64,000 bases of DNA from Oryzomicrobium terrae (lineage in GTDB: Bacteria; Pseudomonadota; Gammaproteobacteria; Burkholderiales; Rhodocyclaceae). The notes beneath the pieces were generated by a model. It did no database searches. It worked only from the letters and a program-made list of their open reading frames with translations, and was not told where the DNA came from. A program made the position numbers and the translations under genes. The DNA lies in contig NZ_CP022579.1 in NCBI RefSeq assembly GCF_008274805.1, positions 3,224,001-3,288,000 of the forward strand. Reading direction: 5' to 3'. Positions 51,801 to 62,286 of this stretch are shown here, piece after piece (positions within the stretch are counted from its first letter, which is position 1; each line of letters opens with the position of its first letter).

Positions 51801-53396
51801 CTAATCCCCTTGCAGGGCCCGGGCCGGCAGGCAGTCGGCCAGCAGCGTCAGATCCAGGCTGGCGGCGATGCTGTCGGCCAGCCGGTCCAGGTCGGCCTCG
51901 CGCCGGGCGGCCAGGTCCACCGTCTGGAAGCCGCTCCGTTCCCCGTCCCGGCCGCTGCCTTGCGCCGCCCAGGCGAGCAGGGCGGCCAGGGCCTGGGGTT
52001 CGTCGAACAGGCCGTGGCAGTAGGTGCCGAGCACCTGGCCGTCCTCGGAGATGGACCCGTCCGGCCGGGGCAGCACCATGCCCGGTGCCGCCAGCCATAC
52101 CGCCGGCCGGCCGCAGCCCGGCCCCCGGGTGACGCCCATGTGGATCTCGTAGCCGCTCACCGCCGCCCCGTCGGCCACCCCGGGCAGGCCCTTGAGGGCC
52201 AGCCGGCCGGTCACGTTGCGCAGCTGTTTTTCCGCCTCCAGGGTGGTTTCCACCTCCAGCACCCCCAGGCCGGCCCGGCTGCCCGGTGCCCCTTCCAGAC
52301 CCTGGGGGTCGTGCAGCCATTCCCCCAGCATCTGGTAGCCGCCGCACAGACCGATCACCTTGCCGCCGTAGCGCAGGTGGCGCTTCAGGTAAGGAATCCA
52401 GCCCTGCTCTTCCAGCCAGGCCAGGTCGGCCTGGACCGCCTTGGAGCCGGGCAGCACCACCAGGTCCGCCGGGGGCGGGGTCTGGCCCGGGCCGATCCAG
52501 CGGAAATCCACCTCCGGATGCAGGCGCAGCGGGTCCAGGTCGTTGTGGTTGGACACCCTGGGGTAGGCCGGGGCGATCACCGTCAGCTTGGGCGCCACCT
52601 TGGCCACGGTGGCGGTGCCCAGGGCGTCCTCGGCGTCGAGGAACAGGCCGTGCAGGTAGGGCAGCACCCCCAGCACCGGCTTGCCGGTACGTTCCTCCAG
52701 CCAGCGCAGGCCGGGTTCGAGCAGGGAAATGTCGCCGCGGAAGCGGTTGATGACGAAGCCCCGCACCCGGGCCTGCTCGGAGGGCGAGAGCAGCTCCAGG
52801 GTGCCCACCAGGTGGGCGAACACGCCGCCCTTGTCGATGTCCGCCACCAGGATCACCGGGCAGTCCACCGCCTCGGCGAAACCCATGTTGGCGATGTCCC
52901 GGTCGCGCAGGTTGATCTCCGCCGGGCTGCCCGCCCCTTCCACCAGCAGGCATTCGTAGGCCCGGGACAGGCGGGCGTGGGATTCGAGCACCGCGGCCAT
53001 GGCCCGGGTCTTGTAGGCGTGGTAGTCCCGGGCGTCCAGGTCGGCCACCGGGTGGCCGTGCACGATCACCTGGGCGCGCCGGTCGGTGGTGGGCTTGAGC
53101 AGGATCGGGTTGAAGTCGGTGTGGGGCTTGAGGCCGGCGGCCAGGGCCTGCAAGGCCTGGGCCCGGCCGATCTCGCCGCCGTCCTCGGTGACCGCGGCGT
53201 TGAGCGCCATGTTCTGGGACTTGAACGGCGCCACCTTGACGCCGCGCCGGGCGAACAGGCGGCACAAGCCGGCCACCACGGTGCTCTTGCCGGCGTCCGA
53301 AGTGCAGCCCTGGACCATCAGGGTGGGGATGCGTGGTGCGGCAGGTGGCACAGCGCTCGAATCAGCAGCGGAGGCAGAGGAAACAGGCAACGTCAT
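51801..53396 (-). CDS. cobQ: Cobyric acid synthase CobQ (CbiP)
   Basis: CobQ amidates four carboxyl groups of adenosylcobyrinic acid a,c-diamide using glutamine and ATP. The 531-residue product has the ATP-grasp-like P-loop [32 protein letters not shown] and [20 protein letters not shown]. The C-terminal glutamine amidotransferase domain has the nucleophile Cys in [15 protein letters not shown] and the catalytic His in [11 protein letters not shown]. The ATG at 53396 is chosen; the open frame continues to 53528, but the added sequence is not family-like. It is divergent from cbiB-cobD-btuF. Confidence 0.95.
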   Translation of the reverse strand: MTLPVSSASAADSSAVPPAAPRIPTLMVQGCTSDAGKSTVVAGLCRLFARRGVKVAPFKSQNMALNAAVTEDGGEIGRAQALQALAAGLKPHTDFNPILLKPTTDRRAQVIVHGHPVADLDARDYHAYKTRAMAAVLESHARLSRAYECLLVEGAGSPAEINLRDRDIANMGFAEAVDCPVILVADIDKGGVFAHLVGTLELLSPSEQARVRGFVINRFRGDISLLEPGLRWLEERTGKPVLGVLPYLHGLFLDAEDALGTATVAKVAPKLTVIAPAYPRVSNHNDLDPLRLHPEVDFRWIGPGQTPPPADLVVLPGSKAVQADLAWLEEQGWIPYLKRHLRYGGKVIGLCGGYQMLGEWLHDPQGLEGAPGSRAGLGVLEVETTLEAEKQLRNVTGRLALKGLPGVADGAAVSGYEIHMGVTRGPGCGRPAVWLAAPGMVLPRPDGSISEDGQVLGTYCHGLFDEPQALAALLAWAAQGSGRDGERSGFQTVDLAARREADLDRLADSIAASLDLTLLADCLPARALQGD

Positions 53397-53699
53397 TGCG
53401 GCGAAATCGGCAGAAAGGGAAAGAAAAGGGGGCAATGGCGATGACGCGCCACACCGCGTGCAACGCAGCGCCCCCAGCAATGCAGGGAATAGGGAGGAGC
53501 GCGAGGGGGATTCCCCCGGCATTGCCATACCTACCGGCCATTACAATTCACGGCCTGCCCTGCGGACTCTGCACGCTCTGCGTCGAGCTCGACTGGCGGG
53601 TAAAAGCGCGCCGGGGAGGCGATAATAGCGGCCCCGCGCCGGCCCGGTTGCCTCTGGCAGCCGTCGCCGGCCCCGATCGTCCAACGCCCCGATTGTCGC
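53397..53699. promoter_or_regulatory. Divergent intergenic region between cobQ and cbiB
   Basis: The 303 bases should contain both promoters. A TACAAT hexamer occurs at 53542-53547 on the plus strand, without a good -35 box. I looked on both strands for the conserved B12-box core of the cobalamin riboswitch (GCCACTG-type sequence) and found none. No gene or tRNA is visible. Confidence 0.35.
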
Positions 53700-54725
53700 A
53701 TGACCGCTGCCCTACCTTCCTGGACCGCCCTGCTGTCACCCCTGTTCTTGCCCCTGCTGGCCCTGGCCGGCTGGGCCCTGGACCGCCGTTTGGGCGAGGT
53801 AGCGCGCTGGCATCCCCTGATCGGCTTCGGCACCCTGGCGCAACGTATCGAGGCCCTGTTCAACCCCCTCACCGCAGTGGCCGAAACCACCGGCCACGAG
53901 CTGCGCGGTGGCCGTCCCCTGGGCCTGCTGGCCTGGGCCGTGGCGGTGCTGCCGGCGGTGGCCCTGGCCGCCTGGCTGTGCGCCCAGCCCTGGCTGGGGG
54001 CGGTTTTCCACGTCCTCTGCCTGTACTTCGCCCTGGGCCACCGCAGCCTGGCCGAGCACGGCGCCCGGGTGGCCGACGACCTGGCCCGGGGCGACCTGGC
54101 CGCCGCCCGCACCCATGTGGGCTGGATGGTTTCCCGCGATACCACGGCCCTGGACGACTCCGGGGTGGCCAAGGCCGGGGTCGAATCCCTGCTGGAAAAC
54201 GGCAACGACGCGGTGTTCGGCACCCTGTTCTGGTTCCTCGTGCTGGGCGGCCCCGGCGCGGTGCTGTTCCGCCTGGCCAACACCCTGGACGCCATGTGGG
54301 GCTACCGCACGCCGCGCTTCCTGCGCTTCGGCTGGGCCGCGGCGAGAATCGACGACCTGCTCAACTGGCTGCCCGCCCGGCTCACGGCCCTGACCTACGC
54401 CCTGCTCGGCGACCGGGCCACGGCGCTGGGCTGCTGGAAGGCCCAGGCCCCGGCCTGGGACAGCCCCAACGCCGGACCAGTGATGGCTGCCGGCGCCGGC
54501 AGCCTGGGGGTGCAGCTGGGCGGCGCCGCCATCTACCACGGCGTCGAGGAAATCCGCCCGCCCCTGGGGGCCGGCCGCCCCCCGGAACGGCGCGACCTGG
54601 GCCGGGCCCTGGCCCTGATCCAGCGCAGCGTCGGCCTGTGGCTGGCCGCCGCCCTGCTGCTCGGCGCCGTGGCCGTGCTCACCCGGGCCACCCTGGCGAC
54701 CCTGGCCGGAGCCCCCCATGCTTGA
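53700..54725 (+). CDS. cbiB: Adenosylcobinamide-phosphate synthase CbiB (CobD)
   Basis: A membrane protein that attaches aminopropanol phosphate (or aminopropanol) to adenosylcobyric acid. The 341 residues include four to five membrane helices and the motifs [58 protein letters not shown] and [20 protein letters not shown]. The ATG at 53700 directly follows a short leader. Its stop overlaps the start of the threonine-phosphate decarboxylase gene by eight bases. Called CobD in the aerobic-pathway naming; CbiB is used here to avoid confusion with the next gene. Confidence 0.95.
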   Translation: MTAALPSWTALLSPLFLPLLALAGWALDRRLGEVARWHPLIGFGTLAQRIEALFNPLTAVAETTGHELRGGRPLGLLAWAVAVLPAVALAAWLCAQPWLGAVFHVLCLYFALGHRSLAEHGARVADDLARGDLAAARTHVGWMVSRDTTALDDSGVAKAGVESLLENGNDAVFGTLFWFLVLGGPGAVLFRLANTLDAMWGYRTPRFLRFGWAAARIDDLLNWLPARLTALTYALLGDRATALGCWKAQAPAWDSPNAGPVMAAGAGSLGVQLGGAAIYHGVEEIRPPLGAGRPPERRDLGRALALIQRSVGLWLAAALLLGAVAVLTRATLATLAGAPHA

Positions 54726-55743
54726 GCACGGCGGCCGCCTGCACGCCGCCAGCCAGCGCTACGGCATCCCTCGGGAGGACTGGCTCGACCTGTCCACCGG
54801 CATCAATCCGGCCTCCTATCCCCTGCCGGCCATTCCACCCCAGGCCTGGCAGCGCCTGCCCGAAGGCGACGACGGCCTGGAAGCCGCCGCCCGCGCCGCC
54901 TACGGCGTCAGCGCCGACGCCACCCTGCTCGTCCTGCCGGGCTCCCAGGCCGCCATCCAGGCCCTGCCGGCGTTGCGTCCGAGCAGCACGGTCGGGGTGC
55001 TCGCCCCCACCTACGCCGAACACCCCTACGCCTGGGAAAGCCGCAGCAACGGCACCGGCCCCGGCCACCGCCTGATGCCCTTCGCCGCCGACCAGTTGGC
55101 CGAGGCCGCGGCCAGCCGGGACGTGGTGGTGCTGGGCAACCCCAACAATCCGGACGGCAGCCGCTTTGCCCGCGCCGACCTGCTCGCCGCCGCCCGCGCC
55201 CTCGGCGCCCGGGGCGGCTGGCTGGTGGTGGACGAGGCCTTCGCCGATGCCGAGGCCAACGATTCGGTGGCGCCCTTTGCCGGCACCCCGGCCTACCCGG
55301 GGCTGATCGTGCTGCGCTCCCTGGGCAAGTTCTACGGCCTGGCCGGCGTCCGGGTCGGCAGCGCCCTGCTCGCCCCGGCCCTGGCCACCCGCCTGGCGGA
55401 AGCCCTGGGCCCCTGGCCGGTGGCCGGCCCGTCGCGCTGGGTGGCCCGGGCCGCCCTGGCCGATGCAGCCTGGCAGACCGCCGCCGGCGCCGCCCTGGTG
55501 CAGGCCAGCGCCCGCCTGGCCGCCCTGCTGGCGCCCCACGGCCCGGTGGCCGGCTGCGCCCTGTTCCAGACCCTCACCCTGACCCCGGCCCAGGCCGCCG
55601 CCGGCTACGACCAGCTGGCGCGGCGCGGCATCCTGACCCGCCTGTTCGCCCCCCAGGGCCGGCTGCGCTTCGGCCTGCCCCCAGCCGACGAGGCCGCCTG
55701 GCAGCGCCTGGCCCGGGCCGTCGACGCTTTCAAGGAGTTGTGA
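54718..55743 (+). CDS. cobD: L-threonine-O-3-phosphate decarboxylase CobD (PLP aminotransferase fold)
   Basis: A 341-residue fold-type I PLP enzyme that supplies aminopropanol phosphate for the cobalamin side chain. It shows [16 protein letters not shown] at the start, [15 protein letters not shown], the cofactor Asp in [12 protein letters not shown], and the PLP lysine in [20 protein letters not shown]. It overlaps cbiB by eight bases and btuF by one base, so all three are translationally coupled. The first two genes share one biosynthetic step, which supports the assignment. Confidence 0.93.
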   Translation: MLEHGGRLHAASQRYGIPREDWLDLSTGINPASYPLPAIPPQAWQRLPEGDDGLEAAARAAYGVSADATLLVLPGSQAAIQALPALRPSSTVGVLAPTYAEHPYAWESRSNGTGPGHRLMPFAADQLAEAAASRDVVVLGNPNNPDGSRFARADLLAAARALGARGGWLVVDEAFADAEANDSVAPFAGTPAYPGLIVLRSLGKFYGLAGVRVGSALLAPALATRLAEALGPWPVAGPSRWVARAALADAAWQTAAGAALVQASARLAALLAPHGPVAGCALFQTLTLTPAQAAAGYDQLARRGILTRLFAPQGRLRFGLPPADEAAWQRLARAVDAFKEL

Positions 55744-56672
55744 TGATCACTTCTGCCCGCCCCCGGCACCTCGCCCGCGTCACCTGCGCCGGCCTCGCCT
55801 GCCTGGCCGCCCTTGCCGCGGCCCCCGCAACTGCCGCGACTGCCGCGCCGATCACCGTCAGCGACGACACCGGCCGCAGCATCACCCTGGCCGCACCGGC
55901 CAAGCGCATCGTCAGCCTGGCGCCGCACATCACCGAGCTGCTTTACGCCGCCGGGGCCGGCGAGCGCATCGTCGCCACGGTGGACCACAGCGACTACCCG
56001 GAGGCCGCCGCCAAGCTGCCCCGGGTCGGGGGTTACTCGCGCATCGACCTGGAGGCGGTAGCCGCCGCCAAGCCGGACCTGGTGATCGCCTGGCAGAGCG
56101 GCAACGCCGCCGCCCACGTGGACAAGCTGAAAACCCTGGGGCTGCCCCTGTTCCTCTCCCAGCCCAACCGCATCGAGGACGTGGCCGCCAGCCTGGAAAA
56201 ATTCGGCCAGCTGGCCGGCACCAGCGCCCCCGCCAATGCCGCCGCCGCCCAGTTCCGCCGCAAGCTGGCGGAGCTCGACCAGCGCTACCGGCAACGGCCC
56301 AAGGTGCGGGTCTTCTACCAGGTGTGGAAGCAACCCCTGCTCACCATCGGCGGCCACCAGATCATTTCCGACGTGATCCGCCTGTGCGGCGGTGAAAACG
56401 TCTTCGGCCACCTGACCACCATGGCGCCGGCGGTGTCGGTAGAAGCGGTGGTGGCGGCCAACCCGGAGGTGATCGTGGCCAGCGGCATGGGCGACGAACG
56501 CCCGGACTGGCTGGACGACTGGAAGCGCTGGACCCGGGTCACGGCGGTGGCGCGCAACAACCTGTTCTTCGTCCCGCCGGCCCTGATCCAGCGCCACACC
56601 CCGCGCCTGCTGCTGGGCGCCGAGCGGTTGTGCGAACAGCTGGAATCGGCCCGGGCAAAGCGGGCTCCCTGA
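55743..56672 (+). CDS. btuF: Cobalamin ABC transporter substrate-binding protein BtuF-like
   Basis: A 309-residue periplasmic binding protein with a signal peptide ending ATAATAAP. The core has ITVSDDTGRSITLAAPAKRI, VSLAPHITELLYAAGAGERI and VGGYSRIDLEAVAAAKPDLV, typical of class III metal-chelate (vitamin B12 or siderophore) binders. Position in the cobalamin operon supports B12 uptake or salvage of cobinamide. Start ATG at 55743 overlaps the cobD stop (TGATG) and has an AAGGAG ribosome site. No BtuC or BtuD genes are in the window. Confidence 0.88.
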   Translation: MITSARPRHLARVTCAGLACLAALAAAPATAATAAPITVSDDTGRSITLAAPAKRIVSLAPHITELLYAAGAGERIVATVDHSDYPEAAAKLPRVGGYSRIDLEAVAAAKPDLVIAWQSGNAAAHVDKLKTLGLPLFLSQPNRIEDVAASLEKFGQLAGTSAPANAAAAQFRRKLAELDQRYRQRPKVRVFYQVWKQPLLTIGGHQIISDVIRLCGGENVFGHLTTMAPAVSVEAVVAANPEVIVASGMGDERPDWLDDWKRWTRVTAVARNNLFFVPPALIQRHTPRLLLGAERLCEQLESARAKRAP

Positions 56673-56932
56673 CACCCACCCCCTGGAACTCCGCGCCAGT
56701 AGCCAATCTCCAGGCGGTCATCGCTGAGCGCAAGCAACGGCGTACCTCTCCAGGCAGGCATCGTGAAGATGCCCGCCCCGCCTTGGGTTTGGACAGGTAA
56801 GTAAGAAGCGGATCGGAAATCGGGCGGTAGCGCCGCCAGGTGCGGAGCGATACGTGGCACCCCCACAGGGCGCGGGCCGGGCTACGCCCTAGCCACGGCC
56901 ACTGGCCAGGCGCGCCGCTCCCGCCCGCCGGC
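56673..56932. other. Convergent intergenic region with hairpin
   Basis: The 260 bases between btuF and the metallo-hydrolase gene contain a hairpin GGCAGGCATC / GATGCCCGCC (56753-56777, one mismatch, 5-base loop) that may end one or both transcripts. A minus-strand frame here reads MPAWRGTPLLALSDDRLEIG, similar to short peptides often encoded by intergenic repeat sequences, so it may be part of a dispersed repeat. No real gene is visible. Confidence 0.35.
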
Positions 56933-57988
56933 TCAGAACGCCGCGGCTTCGGCTTCCAGGTAGGCCAGGCTGACGTATTTGCCGATGTTGCTGTCGAAGC
57001 CCTTGGTCTCGGCGGCCCGGGAGGCCACCCGGGGGTCCTTGAGCACCCGCGCCTTGGCCGCCTCCAGGGGCGCGCCGTCCTTGATCGCCTGCTCGCAGGT
57101 CTCGTAGATGCCGGCGAACAGGGCCCGGTTCCACTCCAGCACCCCGGCCGAGGGCAGGCCGTGGCCGGGAATCCACAGCTTGCTGCGGGTGTTCTTGAGC
57201 AGGGCGTCGTAGGTCTTGAAGGTGCCCACGTAGGAGCCGTCCTCCATGTTGGCGATGCGCCGGTCCATGGCGATGTCGCCGACGTGGGTGATGCCTTCCT
57301 CGACGATCTCGACGCAGATGTCGCCCGGGGTGTGGGCCCGGCCGTAGTGGTGGATGCGGAAGGTGCGGTCGCCGATCTTGATCGTGTCGCCGTGGTTCAC
57401 CGCCGTATTGGGCACCACCACCTTGGTTCCGGCCGAGGCCAGGTTGGTCCAGCGCTCCATGGCGGCGCGCCAGCCCTCGCCCTCGCTGCCGCGGATGGCC
57501 TTGATGGTTTCCTGGTGGGCATAGATGGGCAGGGCAGCCTGGCCGGCCGGCGCGGCAAAGGCGGCGACGAAGGCCTGGTTACCAAGGAAATGGTCGCCGT
57601 GGTAGTGGGAATTGAAGATCGCCACCACCGGCTCCCGGGTCAGCTTCTGCAACTGGCGGATGGCCATCTCACCGATCTGCCAGGAGGCGCCGGAATCGAG
57701 CACCACCACGCCCTTGCCGGTGGACACGAAGGTGATGTTGGCCATCATCCCCTGGTTTTCCGGGGTGGGGAAACCGTCCGGGGCCTCGATCACCCACACC
57801 CGCGGGCTGATGCGGGTCGGCGCAATGTCCTTCACCGGCGGCCCCTTGATCGCCATCTCCATGTCCTCGGCGAAGGCCGACAGGCTGGGCGCCAGGGCCG
57901 CCCCGGCGGCAAGGCCGGCGCCCAGGCCGAGAAAGCGGCGCCGGCCGGCGGCCAAGGGGAAGGACGAAGGGAAGGGCGTCGGGGCCAT
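56933..57988 (-). CDS. Tat-exported metallo-beta-lactamase fold hydrolase
   Basis: A 351-residue protein with a twin-arginine signal (GRRRFLGLGAGLAAGAALAP), so it is probably folded with metal before export to the periplasm. The metal motif NSHYHGDHFLGN matches HxHxDH, and later histidines appear in YGRAHTPGDICVEI and WIPGHGLPSAG. Related exported enzymes occur near quinoprotein and sulfur-oxidation genes, but nothing in this neighbourhood tells the substrate. The start is ATG at 57988; the 218 bases upstream hold no gene and should contain its promoter. Confidence 0.85.
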   Translation of the reverse strand: MAPTPFPSSFPLAAGRRRFLGLGAGLAAGAALAPSLSAFAEDMEMAIKGPPVKDIAPTRISPRVWVIEAPDGFPTPENQGMMANITFVSTGKGVVVLDSGASWQIGEMAIRQLQKLTREPVVAIFNSHYHGDHFLGNQAFVAAFAAPAGQAALPIYAHQETIKAIRGSEGEGWRAAMERWTNLASAGTKVVVPNTAVNHGDTIKIGDRTFRIHHYGRAHTPGDICVEIVEEGITHVGDIAMDRRIANMEDGSYVGTFKTYDALLKNTRSKLWIPGHGLPSAGVLEWNRALFAGIYETCEQAIKDGAPLEAAKARVLKDPRVASRAAETKGFDSNIGKYVSLAYLEAEAAAF

Positions 57989-58206
57989 GGGGGTCTCCTG
58001 CTGTTGTGGTTATGGGTCGGTCAGGGGCACCCGCGACGGACGGCGGCAGCGTCGCGGCCCTGGGGCCGTGCGGGGAGGTTGCCGGGGCCGCTGGAGCAGC
58101 ACCGCGCGCACCTGACGGATCAGTAGTTTAGCGTTTTCTGATGCACCATGGCCGGCGGACCCGGCGTGGGGTCGGCGCTATCGCGCCCCAGGCCCCGGCA
58201 CCGCGC

Positions 58207-59709
58207 CTACTCCGCCGCCGCCCCCTTGACTGCGGCGAAGCGCGCCAGGGTCGTCTCCCGAGCGCTGGCGTGGTCCACCACCGGGGCCGGGTAGTCCCGG
58301 CCGATCTTCACTTCGCAGGCCTCCTGCACCAGGGGGCCCATGGTCCACGGCGCGTGCAGGTACTTGGCCGGCACCGTCGCCAGCTCGGGCACGTAGCGGC
58401 GGATGAAGTGGCCCTCCGGGTCGAACTTCTCCGACTGGGTGACCGGGTTGAAGATGCGGAAGTAGGGCTGGGCGTCGCAGCCGGTGGAGGCCGCCCACTG
58501 CCAGCCGCCGTTGTTGGCGGCCAGGTCGAAGTCGATCAGCTGTTCGGCGAAGTAGGCCTCGCCGCGCCGCCAGTCGATGCCCAGGTCCTTGGTCAGGAAC
58601 GAGGCGGAGACCATGCGCAGCCGGTTGTGCATGTAGCCGGTCTGGTTGAGCTGGCGCTGGGCCGCATCCACCAGGGGGTAGCCGGTGCGCCCGGCGCACC
58701 AGGCAGCAAAGCGCTCGTCCGCATCCGGCCCCTCGTCCCAGGCCAGGGCGTCGTACTCGGGGCGGAAGCAGGCGCCGACCACCCGGGGATGGCGGGCCAG
58801 GATCATGAAGTAGAAGTCGCGCCAGATCAGCTCGTTGAGCCAGGCCTGGGCCCCTTCGCTGCCATCGCGCCAGGCCAGGCCGGCCAGTTCCCGGATCGAC
58901 AGGGTGCCAAAGCGCAGGTGCACCGACAGGTAGGAAACGCCCTTCACCCCGGGGAAGTCGCGTAGGGCCTTGTAGCGCGCCAGCCGGGGCAGAAAGTCGG
59001 CCAGCCGCGCCCGGGCGCCGGCCATGCCGGGCAGCACCTTCAGGTCCGCCAGGTTGGTGGGGGCAAAGCCCAGGTCGGCCAGGCTGGGCAGGGGTTGGTC
59101 AAGGTCGGCCGGCGGCGCGGCCAGGGTGCCGAAAGCGGCCCCCTCGGTCGGGTAGGGGCGCAGGTAGAAGTCGCCCCCCGGGGCCGCCAAGCGTTTCAGC
59201 CAGGCGTTCTTGTAGGGGGTGAACACGGAAAACGGCGCACCGCCCTGGGTGAGCACCTCATCACCGTCGAACACCGCCTGGTCCTTGGTGGCGCGAAAGG
59301 CGACCCCGGACTCGGCCAGAGCCTGGGCCACCAACTCGTCCCGGGTGATCGCCGCGGGCTCGTAATCCCGGTTGGCGAACACCGTTCCCGCCCCCAGGGC
59401 GACCGCCAGGCGGGGAATTTCCTCGTGGGGCCGGCCATGACGGACAATCAGCCCGCCCCCCCGCGCCCGCAACGCCCCGGCCAGTTCGCCGATGCTGCCG
59501 TGGAGGAACTCGACGCGCCGATCCTGGCGCGGCAAGGGATCGAGGATGTCCCGGTCGAAGACGAAGACGCAGAACACCCGCCGGGCGCTCTTCAAGGCGT
59601 GGTAAAGCGCGGCATGATCGTAGTCGCGCAGATCGCGGCGAAACCAGACCAGGGCGATCTCCCGGGAAGGAGGCGCCGATACGGCCGGCAAGGACGAGGC
59701 TGGTGGCAT
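58207..59709 (-). CDS. phrB: Deoxyribodipyrimidine photolyase
   Basis: A 500-residue photolyase that repairs UV-induced cyclobutane dimers using FADH and an antenna cofactor. The N-terminal alpha/beta domain starts ALVWFRRDLRDYDHAALYHA. The FAD-binding helical domain has NELIWRDFYFMILARHPRVV, GYPLVDAAQRQLNQTGYMHN, RLRMVSASFLTKDLGIDWR and DFDLAANNGGWQWAASTGCD with the electron-transfer tryptophans. It matches class I CPD photolyases in length and motifs. The start is ATG at 59709 after a poor Ser/Pro leader; the in-frame extension to 59829 is not family-like. Confidence 0.95.
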   Translation of the reverse strand: MPPASSLPAVSAPPSREIALVWFRRDLRDYDHAALYHALKSARRVFCVFVFDRDILDPLPRQDRRVEFLHGSIGELAGALRARGGGLIVRHGRPHEEIPRLAVALGAGTVFANRDYEPAAITRDELVAQALAESGVAFRATKDQAVFDGDEVLTQGGAPFSVFTPYKNAWLKRLAAPGGDFYLRPYPTEGAAFGTLAAPPADLDQPLPSLADLGFAPTNLADLKVLPGMAGARARLADFLPRLARYKALRDFPGVKGVSYLSVHLRFGTLSIRELAGLAWRDGSEGAQAWLNELIWRDFYFMILARHPRVVGACFRPEYDALAWDEGPDADERFAAWCAGRTGYPLVDAAQRQLNQTGYMHNRLRMVSASFLTKDLGIDWRRGEAYFAEQLIDFDLAANNGGWQWAASTGCDAQPYFRIFNPVTQSEKFDPEGHFIRRYVPELATVPAKYLHAPWTMGPLVQEACEVKIGRDYPAPVVDHASARETTLARFAAVKGAAAE

Positions 59710-59951
59710 GGGCAGGATGGAGCAAGGTAAGAAAAAAGACGCGGAGGCGATCCCCCCGGCGCCGCGATGGCGGCACCGCCCGGGATTATCCCCCGACGGC
59801 GCTGCACTGCGGGATGCGGCACCGCTCAATAACCGCCATACTCATGCCGATAAGCGACATGAGACCGCAGCAGGACGGCCCCGGCCGTGGAAGGTTCCAC
59901 CCGGGCCGCCGCCATAAGAGCCGGCAAGAGCGCAGATCAAGGAGGATCGCC

Positions 59952-61625
59952 ATGAACACCAGTACCACCGCCCCACCCCCTGCCGGCAAGCTGCCGGGCC
60001 TGGCATTCATGCGGGAAGGCGGTACGGTGCTGGCCAGCTTCGACCCCACCCGCGGACCGGCCCTGGCCGATGCCGCCGAGGGGCCGGAAGCCATCGCCGC
60101 GGCCCTGGCCGACGCCGGCTTCAGCGCCTGCCGCCCCAAGGAGGCGGCCATTCCGGTGCTGGCCCAGGCGCTGGCTACCGGCCAGGCGATCGCGGCCCTG
60201 CCGGTGGCCGACGCGGTGGACGGCGAAGTGGTGATCACCCTGGCCGAGGATCGCATGTCCGCCTGGCTGGGCATCCGCCCGCCCCAGGGGGGCCGGCCCG
60301 CCGACGAAGCGGCCATCCGCCGCGCCCTGAGCGAGCGCAGCGTGGTCTGCGGCCTCAAGGACGAGGTGATCCACCTGGCCGCCGCCCTGGCCGAAACCGG
60401 TACCCGGGAGGCCCTGGTGGTGGCCGAGGGCCGTCCGGCGGTAGCCGGCGAGGACGGCCGCTTCGAATCCCTGCTGCCCGGGCTGCGCTCCCGGGTGCCC
60501 CAGATCGACGCCAGCGGCCGGGTGGATTACCGCAACCTGGGCGAGGTGCAGACGGTGCAGCCCGGCGCCCCGCTGATGCGGCGCATTCACGCCACCGCCG
60601 GGGTGGCCGGTGAAACCGTCACCGGCCTGGCCATTCCCGCCAAGCCGGGCAAGGAGATGATGTTCGCCCCCAACCTGGACGGGGTGGCGGTGGATCCTCA
60701 CGACCCGGACATTCTCACCTCCACCATCGTCGGCCAGCCAGTGGAAGTGCGCGGCGGCGTGATGGTCGAGCCGACCCACCGGGTACGGGCGGTGAACATG
60801 GCCACCGGCAACATCATCTTCGATGGCTCGGTGGTGGTCGAAGGCGACGTCCAGGCCGGCATGACCATCAAGGCCGGCGGCGACATCGAAATCGGCGGCA
60901 CGGTGGAGGCCGTTACCCTGGAGGCCGGCGGCAACATCATGATCAAGGGCGGCGTGCTCGGCGCCCTGGGCCGGCCCGAATCCGAGGGGGGCAACCGGCG
61001 CATTTCGTGTCAGGGCAGCCTCACCGCCACCTTCGTGCAGCAGGCCGCCATCGAGGCCGGCGATACCATCCTGATCGACGATGTGGCCCTGCAGTGCCAG
61101 TTGGTGGCCGGCCAGCGCATTCTGGTCGGCGACAAGAAGCGCGGCCTGCTCGCCGGCGGCGCCGCCCGGGCCGGGCTGCTGGTCCAGGCCAAGGTGCTCG
61201 GCTCCCCCTCCCACGCCGAAACCCGCATCGAGGTGGGCGTACCCCAGGCGGTGCTGCACGAGCGCGCCAGCATCGCCCGCAGCCGGGAAGAAAAGGCCCG
61301 CCAGCTCGACCAGCTGGTGCAACTGCTGGCCCTCGGCCAGAAGCAGCCGGAGCGCCTGCCGCCGGGCTTTGCCGAAAAGGCCGGTCCGACCCGCCTGCGC
61401 CTGCTCGACGAACTGGCCGAACTGACCGCCCGGGACCAGCTCCTGCAGCGCCAGGTGGACCTAGCGGCAGACGCCAAGGTGGTCGCCGCCAGCGACGCCC
61501 ACGAGGGGGTCGAGATCCACCTGGCCGGCCAGATCTACCGGATCAAGGGCGAGCGCGGCCACGGCGGGGTGTTCGCCCTGGACAAGGGCACCCTGTCCTG
61601 GCAGTTCGCCGTCCCCGGAGGCTGA
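59952..61625 (+). CDS. FapA family protein (DUF342)
   Basis: A 557-residue FapA/DUF342 protein. After an N-terminal domain of about 230 residues, a repetitive beta-helix-like region at ~290-420 shows [40 protein letters not shown] and [20 protein letters not shown], then a coiled coil (~440-520) and a small C-terminal domain. Family members are often labelled flagellar assembly protein A and bind or shape polymer or cell-surface structures, but the role is poorly known. GGAGGA lies seven bases before the ATG at 59952. There are no flagellar genes here. Confidence 0.85.
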   Translation: MNTSTTAPPPAGKLPGLAFMREGGTVLASFDPTRGPALADAAEGPEAIAAALADAGFSACRPKEAAIPVLAQALATGQAIAALPVADAVDGEVVITLAEDRMSAWLGIRPPQGGRPADEAAIRRALSERSVVCGLKDEVIHLAAALAETGTREALVVAEGRPAVAGEDGRFESLLPGLRSRVPQIDASGRVDYRNLGEVQTVQPGAPLMRRIHATAGVAGETVTGLAIPAKPGKEMMFAPNLDGVAVDPHDPDILTSTIVGQPVEVRGGVMVEPTHRVRAVNMATGNIIFDGSVVVEGDVQAGMTIKAGGDIEIGGTVEAVTLEAGGNIMIKGGVLGALGRPESEGGNRRISCQGSLTATFVQQAAIEAGDTILIDDVALQCQLVAGQRILVGDKKRGLLAGGAARAGLLVQAKVLGSPSHAETRIEVGVPQAVLHERASIARSREEKARQLDQLVQLLALGQKQPERLPPGFAEKAGPTRLRLLDELAELTARDQLLQRQVDLAADAKVVAASDAHEGVEIHLAGQIYRIKGERGHGGVFALDKGTLSWQFAVPGG

Positions 61626-61651
61626 GCGGCGACACGGCCCGGTACGCGCAT

Positions 61652-61680
61652 TTGGGGGGAATCCCGGGGCAGTTTACAAT
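61652..61680 (+). promoter_or_regulatory. Candidate promoter for yqgE-ruvX-pyrR, possibly giving a leaderless mRNA
   Basis: TTGGGG at 61652-61657 and TACAAT at 61675-61680 are 17 bases apart and match sigma-70 boxes at the most important positions. The yqgE ATG begins only six bases after the -10 box, so transcription would start at or next to the A of ATG. No Shine-Dalgarno is visible before the ATG, consistent with a leaderless message. Confidence 0.35.
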
Positions 61681-61686
61681 TGGGGC

Positions 61687-62286
61687 ATGACCACTTCCGG
61701 CCCCTCTTCACCGTCCGCCGCAGCCCAGGCCAGCGGCCAGTTGACCGACCACTTTCTCATCGCCATGCCGGCGATGACAGACCCCTATTTCGCCAAGAGC
61801 CTGGTGTACCTGTGCGAGCACAACGAGCGCGGTGCCCTCGGGGTGGTGGTCAACCGCCCCCTGGACATGACCCTGGCCGAGCTGTTCGAGAAGGTGGACC
61901 TGACCCTCGCCGCCCCAGGCTTCGCTGCCCAGCCGGTCTATTTCGGCGGGCCGGTACAGACTGACCGGGGCTTCGTCCTGCACCGCCCGGTGGGCAGCTT
62001 CCAATCCACCCTGGCGGTGGGCGACACCATCGGCCTGACCAGCTCCCGGGACGTGCTGCAAGCCATCGGCGACCACGGCCAGCCCGCCGAGGTGCTGGTG
62101 TCCCTCGGCTACGCTGGCTGGGGCCCCGGCCAGCTTGAGGAGGAGATCATGCAGAACGCCTGGCTGACCGTGGCCGCCGACGCCGACGTGCTGTTCACCC
62201 TGCCCCCGGAAGAACGGCTGGCCGCTGCCCTGCAAAAGCTCGGCGTCAATCTCGCCTTCCTCGCCGACGGCGCCGGGCATGCCTGA
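61687..62286 (+). CDS. yqgE: YqgE/AlgH family protein
   Basis: A 199-residue protein of the UPF0301 (YqgE/AlgH) family: [55 protein letters not shown] and [17 protein letters not shown] are all present. In Pseudomonas AlgH affects alginate regulation, but the biochemical role is unknown. It is the first gene of the conserved betaproteobacterial set yqgE-ruvX-pyrR-pyrB and overlaps ruvX by eight bases. There is no obvious ribosome-binding site. Confidence 0.94.
   Translation: MTTSGPSSPSAAAQASGQLTDHFLIAMPAMTDPYFAKSLVYLCEHNERGALGVVVNRPLDMTLAELFEKVDLTLAAPGFAAQPVYFGGPVQTDRGFVLHRPVGSFQSTLAVGDTIGLTSSRDVLQAIGDHGQPAEVLVSLGYAGWGPGQLEEEIMQNAWLTVAADADVLFTLPPEERLAAALQKLGVNLAFLADGAGHA

Noticed and set aside
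53333-55075. Plus-strand frame of 580 codons across the cobQ-cbiB region
   Set aside because: Another frame of cbiB and cobD plus intergenic sequence; no family features.
56315-56866. 183-codon minus-strand frame overlapping btuF
   Set aside because: Half is antisense to btuF and the rest is repeat-like intergenic sequence without a recognisable domain.
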